A DNA stretch of 5,048 nt, from assembly GCA_964522305.1 (NCBI GenBank), contig CAZFVM010000103.1:1-5048 (forward strand), read 5' to 3'. The stretch comes from UBA1049 sp964522305. Lineage in GTDB: Bacteria > Bacillota > Clostridia > Oscillospirales > CAG-382. Below the pieces are notes generated by a model, which was not told the origin of the DNA, searched no databases, and saw nothing but the letters and a program-made list of their open reading frames with translations. Shown here one piece after another: positions 1 to 4,836 of this stretch. The translations under genes were made by a program, and so were the position numbers. How positions within the stretch are numbered: the first letter of the stretch is position 1; every line of letters starts with the position of its first letter.

Positions 1-14
1 ATGTTTCTTAAAAG

Positions 15-21
15 AAAGGAG
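15..21 (+). promoter_or_regulatory. Ribosome binding site that fixes the lipoprotein start at 28
   Basis: AAAGGAG lies 6 nt upstream of the ATG at 28-30. The reading frame is also open from an ATG at base 1. However, the Shine-Dalgarno sequence falls inside that longer frame, and only the ATG at 28 puts a signal peptide (Met-Lys-Lys followed by a hydrophobic run) at the N-terminus. Any promoter lies outside the window. Confidence 0.85.
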
Positions 22-27
22 CAAAAA

Positions 28-2016
28 ATGAAAAAACTGGCATTATTTCTTTCCGTCATTTTAGTACTGGCAGTTTTTGCATCCTGCGGGGATAACGGGT
101 CTGATATCGGAGTATCCGCAGATATTGAAGATTCCGACACCCAAGAGAGCAAGATCGATACCGGCACCGATGACTCCGAGCCGCAAGAAGAGGATTCAAA
201 GACAGATTCCCCCGAGGAGTCCGTGGATGATTACGAGGATGATTCCGATGATGAAGAGAGCAAAGACCCGGAGGGGCCTCTCACCACAGAATATCCGGTT
301 ATAAACGGCACCTTTATTCAGTATTTTCCTTTTTTGTCATATAGCGACGCAGAATTGACAAAGCACTTTGATTATCTCAAAGAGGTAGGTATAGAGTACC
401 TCGTGCTGTATGTCTCGGCAAATCAAAATGCAGACGGGACTTTTTCTACCGTTTATTACCCTTCCGAGATTGCAAAAAAGAACAAGGGCAGTAATTATGA
501 TGACTCAAACAAAGACATAACAAAGAAGATGCTCGATCAATGTAAGAGTCATGGTTTCAAGGCTTTTATATCCCTCAACTATCCGTCGGATTCCTGGTTT
601 TCAAAAGGTGTAAGTGATAAGAAATGGTCCGACAACTTGGCAAAGGTCAGTGTTGACATCGCCGAGGAGATGCATGACCTTTACAAGAAAGACTATGGTG
701 ACACCTTCTACGGCTGGTATTTTGTGCCCGAGTTTGATAACAACTTCAACAATTACAAAGACCTTCATTTTGACAACGCCGTGTCCATGCTCAATATATT
801 TTTGGATGGAATGACCAAGGTTGATTCCGGCATGCCTTTTTTGATTTCACCTTATTTTGGAGACAAAACTCCTTACTCCAACGCCGTAGACACAGCATCC
901 GGCTGGGACAGAGTTTTTTCAAAGCTTAATTTCAGAAAAGGAGATATCTTTTGTCCTCAAGACTGTGTAGGAAGCGGTCTGGCTTCAATGAAGACCTTCG
1001 AGAGTTATTATGCGGAGTTTAAGAAGGTGGTAGACAAATACCCCAACCTTTCTTTCTGGGGCAACCCCGAAAGCTTTAAACAGGCAAACTGGACCTCGGC
1101 ACCCATGACCAGGTTCGAGGCTCAGCTAAAGGCGGCTCAACCCTATGTAGAGGGCTTCATCTCCTTTGCCTATTCCCACTATTATGCTCCGGATATTAAA
1201 AAAACATCTACTTTCCACGATGCTTATAAGAAGTATTACGAAACCGGTAAGGTGGACTATTATTCCACCAACCCCAAGGCAACCCCCATTAAGATTACGG
1301 GAAGTCAAGACGCCTCCGGGGTAAGCATCACCGCTTCTTTTAACAATTCTAAGTATGGAATCACCTATGTAGAGGTGTTCCGCGAATCTACGCGTATCGG
1401 CACTGTCCATACACCCGAGTCGGATTACTCGGCAAAGACTTTAGAGTATTTTTACAAAGATAACGATTTGGATAAATCGGGTAAGATCAAGTACTATGTC
1501 AAAGCATACGATTTCCTTGGGGACTTGGTAGGAGAACAATCCGTAACCGTAGAGGTAAAGAAGGTAAACAAAGTCAGTATCGACAAGCCTTACACCTCCG
1601 ATTACGACGGAAACCCGGGATATCCCGACAGGGGTGGCAAGATGCTCACCGACGGAAAGTATGCCCCGGAGGCGACCTACAGTGCTTCGGATATCTGCGG
1701 GTTTGCCGATGTCTCTCAGGTCACCTTTACCATCGACCTTTTGTCTGCACAGGATATCGAGAGGGTTGTTGCCCGGGGAGTAACCGAAGCCAGTGGCGGG
1801 CTAAAGATGTGTAGCACCATAGTTGTAGAGTTTTCAACCGATGGCTCTACTTTTACCGGCACACAGACGGTCAGCACTGCAGGCCATCCCGATGTTGCAG
1901 GTTTCACCGTGGTGGATATACCCGTAAACAATATAAAAGCAAGGTATGTAAGGGTAAGGTATCAAGACCTTCAAGGTTGGTTATTCATCGACGAAATCGA
2001 AGTAATGGCAAAATAA
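28..2016 (+). CDS. Secreted lipoprotein with DUF4434-like TIM-barrel and C-terminal discoidin-like domain
   Basis: The 662-aa product is probably a surface-anchored carbohydrate-active or carbohydrate-binding protein. Residues 1-20 form a type II signal peptide: MKK, a hydrophobic core, then lipobox F17-A-S-C20, with Cys20 the predicted lipidated residue. Residues 21-88 are an extremely acidic, disordered linker; 25 of residues 33-82 are Asp or Glu. Residues about 90-400 resemble DUF4434, a family with a glycoside-hydrolase-like TIM-barrel fold. Matching features are the opening INGTFIQYF (92-100), the GWYFVPEFD segment (229-237), whose E235 is a candidate catalytic acid, and GDIFCPQDCVGSG (305-317). 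Residues about 418-512 look like a beta-sandwich (FnIII/Ig-like) spacer. Residues about 516-660 resemble a discoidin/F5-8C carbohydrate-binding domain, with STDGSTF (603-609) and the typical ending ARYVRVRY...FIDEIEV. The gene appears monocistronic and ends at a terminator. Substrate unknown; the hydrolase role is inferred from fold family. Confidence 0.88.
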   Translation: MKKLALFLSVILVLAVFASCGDNGSDIGVSADIEDSDTQESKIDTGTDDSEPQEEDSKTDSPEESVDDYEDDSDDEESKDPEGPLTTEYPVINGTFIQYFPFLSYSDAELTKHFDYLKEVGIEYLVLYVSANQNADGTFSTVYYPSEIAKKNKGSNYDDSNKDITKKMLDQCKSHGFKAFISLNYPSDSWFSKGVSDKKWSDNLAKVSVDIAEEMHDLYKKDYGDTFYGWYFVPEFDNNFNNYKDLHFDNAVSMLNIFLDGMTKVDSGMPFLISPYFGDKTPYSNAVDTASGWDRVFSKLNFRKGDIFCPQDCVGSGLASMKTFESYYAEFKKVVDKYPNLSFWGNPESFKQANWTSAPMTRFEAQLKAAQPYVEGFISFAYSHYYAPDIKKTSTFHDAYKKYYETGKVDYYSTNPKATPIKITGSQDASGVSITASFNNSKYGITYVEVFRESTRIGTVHTPESDYSAKTLEYFYKDNDLDKSGKIKYYVKAYDFLGDLVGEQSVTVEVKKVNKVSIDKPYTSDYDGNPGYPDRGGKMLTDGKYAPEATYSASDICGFADVSQVTFTIDLLSAQDIERVVARGVTEASGGLKMCSTIVVEFSTDGSTFTGTQTVSTAGHPDVAGFTVVDIPVNNIKARYVRVRYQDLQGWLFIDEIEVMAK

Positions 2017-2051
2017 CAAGCCTTATCACGCTACAGAGAAAAAATCACAAA

Positions 2052-2086
2052 AAAGCCGGTTGCAATTTTCGCAGCCGGCTTTGGTA
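2052..2086 (+). terminator. Intrinsic terminator after the lipoprotein gene
   Basis: A 12-bp hairpin has arms 2052-2063 (AAAGCCGGTTGC) and 2071-2082 (GCAGCCGGCTTT), one G-U wobble and a 7-nt loop. It begins 35 nt after the stop codon. The U tract on the + strand is weak (CTTTGGTATATTT). On the minus strand the same stem is followed by a T-rich run (complement of 2041-2054), so it may work in both directions. Confidence 0.8.
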
Positions 2087-2147
2087 TATTTAGATTGTAT
2101 TTATAGCTTGTAACAGCTTTAATATAAGTGTTTGTTCTACAAACAAA

Positions 2148-2222
2148 AAACGCCTACAGAAATTTTTACAAATACCTGTGCTTTTTCTCATTATCCCCCC
2201 AGTTCCAATCATGTCGGCGTTT
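2148..2222. repeat. 75-bp element bounded by 11-bp imperfect inverted repeats
   Basis: AAACGCCTACA (2148-2158) and TGTCGGCGTTT (2212-2222) are inverted repeats with one mismatch, enclosing 53 bp. On the minus strand the outer arm runs into six T residues, as at the end of a small terminated RNA. It could be a structured small RNA on the minus strand, a remnant of a miniature transposable element, or chance. I do not recognise a known RNA family. Confidence 0.4.
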
Positions 2223-2236
2223 GCGATATATCACAA
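2221..2236. promoter_or_regulatory. Near-perfect 16-bp palindrome, candidate operator
   Basis: TTGCGATATATCACAA matches its own reverse complement at 14 of 16 positions. This is the form expected of a binding site for a homodimeric DNA-binding regulator. It lies about 68 bp upstream of the -35 box of the sigma operon. It vaguely recalls TTGTGA...TCACAA-type sites (Rex/CRP-like), but the spacing does not fit those consensus sequences, so no regulator is assigned. Confidence 0.35.
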
Positions 2237-2263
2237 TTTTCACCTGTGCGAACCAAATTCACT

Positions 2264-2303
2264 GCTAATGAACTATTAATAAGTTTCGCTGTTGTTAATT
2301 AGC
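2264..2303. repeat. 10-bp inverted repeat abutting the -35 box
   Basis: GCTAATGAAC (2264-2273) and GTTAATTAGC (2294-2303) are inverted copies with one mismatch, separated by 20 bp. The right arm ends at the base before the -35 hexamer (2304). The repeat is upstream of the predicted transcription start, so it would act as DNA, for instance as a paired activator or repressor site, and not as an RNA hairpin of this transcript. A smaller palindrome TATTAATA (2274-2281) sits just inside the left arm. Confidence 0.4.
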
Positions 2304-2332
2304 TTGTCAAAACAAAAGTTTTCGTATATAAT
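2304..2332 (+). promoter_or_regulatory. Near-consensus sigma-A promoter of the sigma/PrsW operon
   Basis: The -35 box is TTGTCA (2304-2309), the spacer is 17 bp, and the -10 box is a perfect TATAAT (2327-2332). Transcription should start near 2339, giving a leader of about 58 nt before the TTG start at 2397. I see no ECF-type GAAC/CGTC element here, which suggests expression by the housekeeping sigma factor, not obvious autoregulation. Confidence 0.8.
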
Positions 2333-2380
2333 TATATCAAAGAGCCACAAGCGGGATTTTTTGCTGCTTTATAAGCAGAA

Positions 2381-2388
2381 AAAGGGGG
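2381..2388 (+). promoter_or_regulatory. Ribosome binding site for the TTG start of the sigma gene
   Basis: AAAGGGGG lies 8 nt upstream of TTG at 2397-2399. This site and the promoter at 2304-2332 together argue against the longer frame that opens at the TTG at 2292. No ATG or GTG is available nearby in frame. The in-frame TTG at 2361 has only a weak purine run before it. Confidence 0.7.
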
Positions 2389-2396
2389 TTATTTGG

Positions 2397-2951
2397 TTGC
2401 AAAGCGACGAAACCTTATATCGGCGTTATCTTAGCGGTGACGAAAGCGGGCTGGAGTCGCTGATGGAGCGTTATGGCAACAGCTTGACCTTCTATATCAA
2501 CGGTTATATCCATGATGTCCACGACGCAGAGGATTTAATGATCGAGGCTTTCGCCCGCATGATTCACAAGCATCCCGATCTGCGGGATTGCGGTTTTAAG
2601 TCTTACCTTTACAAGACAGCCCGTCATCTTGCTCTGCGATTTATTTCCAAGAACAAAATGTACCGTTGCTTTGATTTCGAAATCCTCAACAACGAGCCGT
2701 CTAAGGATATGCTTGTCGAAGAAGTAGTAAAGACCCGGGAACGGGATTATATATTACGCATGTGTATGGAACAACTAAACCCCGATTACTGTGAGGCGCT
2801 ATATCTCGTTTATTTTGAGAACATGTGCCACGCCGAAGCCGGTGCAGTTATGAAAAAGAGCTCTAAGCAGATCGCCGATTTAATTTATCGGGGCAAAAAC
2901 TCATTGCGTAAGCGATTGGAAGAGGAAGGGATAACCGATGCGAAGTACTAA
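2397..2951 (+). CDS. ECF-like sigma-70 family RNA polymerase sigma factor
   Basis: The 184-aa product (TTG start) has the two-domain layout and size of an ECF (group 4) sigma factor, which directs core RNA polymerase to a specific promoter set. Region 2 spans about residues 5-85: an N-terminal LYRRYLSGDESGLESLMERYG helix pair, the core-binding DAEDL motif (43-47) in DAEDLMIEAFARM, and a region 2.4-like helix YKTARHLALRF (72-82). A linker of about 35 residues follows. Region 4 spans about 117-176, with MEQLNPDYCEALYLVYFEN leading into a helix-turn-helix at roughly 144-173 (AGAVMKKSSKQIADLIYRGKNSLRKRL). The HTH has SSKQIADLIYRG where many sigma factors have S...V..RL.RA, a divergent but typical pattern. 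The gene heads an operon and overlaps the next gene by 14 bp, implying translational coupling. The family call is firm; its promoter targets are unknown. Confidence 0.9.
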   Translation: MQSDETLYRRYLSGDESGLESLMERYGNSLTFYINGYIHDVHDAEDLMIEAFARMIHKHPDLRDCGFKSYLYKTARHLALRFISKNKMYRCFDFEILNNEPSKDMLVEEVVKTRERDYILRMCMEQLNPDYCEALYLVYFENMCHAEAGAVMKKSSKQIADLIYRGKNSLRKRLEEEGITDAKY

Positions 2952-3273
2952 ACAACGGGTTGAGGCTACACAACAACGAATAACAAGCCTCAACCGACAA
3001 AAGCAAATACACCGGGGATATGTAATAAGTCTATTGGCAACCGTTTTCTGCCTGGTGCTCATCACAGGGTTGTCCTTTATTCTGCCCGGGATTATGGAGA
3101 GTTTATCCGGTGATGTAGGTATTTATCCGGGTTTGACTGCAAGCATATTCGATATCTTCGGAGGATTGGGTTATCTTTTGATAGCATTGCTTGCCTTTGC
3201 TTTGGGTATCTGCGTTACTATTTTGTCTTATCATATTCATCTTCGAAACAAAGAACGAGAAGACGACGAATAA
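2938..3273 (+). CDS. Small two-TM membrane protein, candidate regulator of the upstream sigma factor
   Basis: This 111-aa protein has no function I can name with certainty. It has a basic N-terminal cytoplasmic stretch (about 1-26, rich in R/K/Q, possibly helical), a first TM at about 27-51, an exported loop at about 52-73 containing LSGDVGIYPG, a second TM at about 74-99, and a short charged tail HLRNKEREDDE. The positive-inside rule predicts both ends in the cytoplasm. The ATG overlaps the last 14 bp of the sigma gene and has AGGAAGG (2923-2929) 8 nt upstream. Anti-sigma genes usually sit at this position, but there is no zinc anti-sigma (HxxxCxxC) domain. With a PrsW protease in the same operon, a role as membrane-bound sigma inhibitor or protease substrate is plausible but inferred. 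The partial gene at 4837 encodes a protein of similar design. Confidence 0.8.
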   Translation: MRSTKQRVEATQQRITSLNRQKQIHRGYVISLLATVFCLVLITGLSFILPGIMESLSGDVGIYPGLTASIFDIFGGLGYLLIALLAFALGICVTILSYHIHLRNKEREDDE

Positions 3274-3294
3274 AGCACAAGCGGGAGTACAGCC

Positions 3295-3924
3295 ATGATC
3301 GAGCTGATTGATAATATTTCCCAGTTCATTGTAACTCTTTTGGCAGGGGCGGGAGCAGGTATTTTGTTTTACAAAACCCATAAACAAGCCTATTTATTGC
3401 TGACTTGTTTTTTTTGCACCTTTATGTTGGGCACTCTTCATTGGACCCTTTATATGTTGTTATTTCAACATACTCCCCAAGTCTTCTATGTATCGGAACT
3501 GGCTTGGATTGCCGGATACATGTTTTTGCTCACCCTTGTATTTACTCTGTCCACCCCACAAGAGAGAAAGTTTCGTCATCCCGCTGTGTGGCTCGCTCCT
3601 ATCATTTGTGTCCCGTTGATGATTTTTTTCATGACCTATGGCGAAATACTTGGAAACTTGATAGTGTGTGGAACAACCATGACAGCCGCTTGGCTTTCTA
3701 TCAGAGGATTGATATACGCCAGGAGGCAAAAAGACGCCGGGCGCAACCGACAGTATTTTCACATAGCAGTTTTATTTACTGTTGCGATGGAATACAGTCT
3801 TTGGACCGCTTCCTGTTTTTGGGTAAGCGATACTCTCACAAACCCATATTTTTGGTTTGACTTTTTGCTTTCGATTTCACTTTTTGTTTTATTACCCGCT
3901 ACCCGAAAGGCGGTGGAGTCATGA
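3295..3924 (+). CDS. Seven-TM integral membrane protein of unknown function
   Basis: The 209-aa product is almost entirely membrane-embedded. Predicted TM segments are near residues 9-26, 31-54, 63-85, 97-115, 118-141, 153-175 and 185-203. Basic loops follow TM1 (KTHKQ), TM3 (QERKFRHP), TM5 (ARRQKDAGRNRQ) and TM7 (TRKAVES), so the positive-inside rule gives an outside N-terminus and a cytoplasmic C-terminus. No catalytic motif is evident; aromatic-rich segments such as ASCFWVSDTLTNPYFWFDF (172-190) may be functional. It has no kinase or output domain, unlike 7TM sensor kinases. The start has GGGAG (3283-3287) 7 nt upstream and lies 21 nt after the preceding gene. Its last bases overlap the protease gene by 4 bp (ATGA), suggesting coupled translation and perhaps a physical complex. 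A sensor or partner role for the protease is inference. Confidence 0.85.
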   Translation: MIELIDNISQFIVTLLAGAGAGILFYKTHKQAYLLLTCFFCTFMLGTLHWTLYMLLFQHTPQVFYVSELAWIAGYMFLLTLVFTLSTPQERKFRHPAVWLAPIICVPLMIFFMTYGEILGNLIVCGTTMTAAWLSIRGLIYARRQKDAGRNRQYFHIAVLFTVAMEYSLWTASCFWVSDTLTNPYFWFDFLLSISLFVLLPATRKAVES

Positions 3925-4562
3925 CTTATATTGAGAACGTCTTTGTCTGCCTTGCAGCCCCTCTTATGGTTGCGATGTTTTGTATGGGGAAAAAGCATTT
4001 CCACTTCTTCCTCTTTTTTATAGGTGGAATGGGGATGTGTTTACTGTCCGCTTACCTTAACACTTTCTTTGCTCAATATTACAATTCGGATATAGCAAAT
4101 GCCACCACCCAAATCGCTCCTGTTGTAGAAGAGATAATGAAGCTACTGCCAATCCTCTTTTATCTGCTGGTTTTTGAGCCAAAATCTAAGGATATTTTTG
4201 TCTCTGTACTGATTGTTGCTGCAGGATTCGCCACTTTCGAAAACACTTTATATCTTATCCACAACGGTGCAGAAAGACTAACTTTCTTATTTATAAGAGG
4301 CTTCGGAACAGGGGCAATGCATATTGTATGCGGTGCGATAGTGGGATATGGATTGGTGTATGTATGGCATCGCAGTTGGCTAAAATTCGCAGGCACTTTT
4401 GGGCTTTTGGGTGCAGCCATTACCTTCCATGCAGTATATAACCTGCTAATTGACTATGGTGGGAATATGCAAATCGTCGCCTTCGCCCTGCCCATCGCTA
4501 CATTATTAATCGGCAAGATTTTGCGCAGACTGTCAAAGCCTTCACCCCAACACCAAAGTTAA
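3921..4562 (+). CDS. prsW: PrsW-family glutamic-type intramembrane protease
   Basis: This 213-aa polytopic protein carries the signature residues of the PrsW/CAAX-protease-like (Abi-related) clan: E70-E71-x-x-K74 in APVVEEIMK, F106-E107-N108 in FATFEN, R126 and H134 in RGFGTGAMH, and H170/N174 in HAVYN. All sit in or at the ends of TM helices, as expected for an intramembrane active site. Length is close to that of Bacillus subtilis PrsW. In B. subtilis, PrsW makes the first cut in the membrane anti-sigma RsiW and so activates SigW; by analogy this enzyme may cleave a membrane protein controlling the sigma factor encoded at 2397. The ATG overlaps the preceding stop (ATGA). GGTGGAG (3912-3918) is very close to the start, so the usable Shine-Dalgarno may be AAAGG (3906-3910). 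It is the last gene of the operon. The family call is firm; the substrate is unknown. Confidence 0.92.
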   Translation: MTYIENVFVCLAAPLMVAMFCMGKKHFHFFLFFIGGMGMCLLSAYLNTFFAQYYNSDIANATTQIAPVVEEIMKLLPILFYLLVFEPKSKDIFVSVLIVAAGFATFENTLYLIHNGAERLTFLFIRGFGTGAMHIVCGAIVGYGLVYVWHRSWLKFAGTFGLLGAAITFHAVYNLLIDYGGNMQIVAFALPIATLLIGKILRRLSKPSPQHQS

Positions 4563-4620
4563 ACAAAACAAAACACTTTTAGTCGTTGCAGCAAAAGCTC
4601 GACAAAACAAAATATAATGC

Positions 4621-4672
4621 AAAAAACACGCAACAAACCGACAAACACGTCTGTTTTAAGCGTGATTTTTTT
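4621..4672 (+). terminator. Intrinsic terminator of the sigma/PrsW operon
   Basis: The arm AAAAAACACGC (4621-4631) pairs with GCGTG-A-TTTTTT (4660-4671), forming five GC-rich pairs and six A-T pairs with one bulged A. The 3' side is a run of seven T residues (4666-4672). The 28-nt loop contains a smaller hairpin, AAACA/TGTTT (4643-4647 and 4652-4656). It begins about 58 nt after the protease stop. The core stem is short, so strength is uncertain. A further weak stem with a bulge, GTCG...CGAC (4582-4603), lies just upstream. Confidence 0.65.
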
Positions 4673-4775
4673 ATGTTAAAAAACTAAAACCGGTGCTACT
4701 GATTTTGAGGTTCTTTTTACTACAATCTCTTTATTTTATATTCTTTTGGTTTTAACTGCGTAGTTTTGCGTTTTT

Positions 4776-4804
4776 TTGTATCTATATAAGTGAGAAGGTA
4801 TTAT
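4776..4804 (+). promoter_or_regulatory. Possible promoter for the gene at 4837
   Basis: TTGTAT (4776-4781) and TATTAT (4799-4804) are separated by 17 bp and lie just upstream of the last gene. The -35 matches consensus at three of six positions and the -10 at five of six. The region is very A/T-rich, so chance matches are likely. TATATAAG (4783-4790) is an alternative -10 but lacks a suitably spaced -35. Confidence 0.35.
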
Positions 4805-4820
4805 TTTACTATTTTAAGGA

Positions 4821-4826
4821 AAGGAG
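4821..4826 (+). promoter_or_regulatory. Ribosome binding site for the GTG start at 4837
   Basis: AAGGAG, inside AAGGAAAGGAG, lies 10 nt upstream of GTG (4837-4839). The next in-frame start, ATG at 4894, has no comparable purine-rich site before it. This favours GTG and places the 18-bp repeats inside the coding sequence. Confidence 0.6.
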
Positions 4827-4836
4827 CAATACAATA

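Larger units (their letters stand above)
2017..2396. other. 380-bp non-coding region between lipoprotein gene and sigma operon
   Basis: I see no convincing gene here. From left to right it holds the terminator hairpin (2052-2082), a small 6-bp inverted repeat TGTTTG/CAAACA (2129-2145), an 11-bp inverted repeat enclosing a 75-bp element (2148-2222), a 16-bp palindrome (2221-2236), a 10-bp inverted repeat (2264-2303), and the promoter and leader of the sigma operon (2304-2396). The octamer ACCTGTGC occurs twice, at 2174-2181 and 2242-2249. A frame open from the TTG at 2292 runs into the sigma gene, but the promoter lies within it, so this part is probably untranslated. Confidence 0.7.

Noticed and set aside
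1..27. Start of the lipoprotein at the ATG at base 1
   Set aside because: It would put nine extra residues, including the AAAGGAG ribosome binding site, ahead of a perfectly placed signal peptide beginning at 28.
1126..1410. Minus-strand open frame inside the lipoprotein gene
   Set aside because: It lies wholly within a well-supported gene on the other strand, and its translation shows no recognisable domain. The same applies to the minus-strand frames at 1716-1931, 3103-3387, 3460-3762, 3759-4004 and 4160-4420.
2092..2193. 33-codon minus-strand mini-gene preceded by GGGGGG
   Set aside because: It is short, has no recognisable motif and overlaps the inverted-repeat element; not supportable as a gene without conservation or expression evidence.
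2292..2396. N-terminal extension of the sigma factor from the TTG at 2292
   Set aside because: The near-consensus promoter at 2304-2332 lies inside it, the sigma region 2 homology starts only after 2397, and a good Shine-Dalgarno precedes the TTG at 2397.
3405..3860. 151-codon + strand frame inside the 7-TM gene
   Set aside because: It is an alternative frame of the 7-TM coding sequence. The 7-TM frame has a proper ribosome binding site, coherent TM topology and a coupled overlap with the protease gene.
4613..4618. TATAAT as a promoter -10 downstream of the protease gene
   Set aside because: No -35-like hexamer lies at 16-18 bp; the nearest, TTGCAG at 4586, is 21 bp away. A terminator immediately downstream would end any such transcript.
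4680..4775. TAAAACC/GGTTTTA and AACT/AGTT inverted repeats downstream of the operon
   Set aside because: These are very short matches in A/T-rich sequence and are expected by chance.
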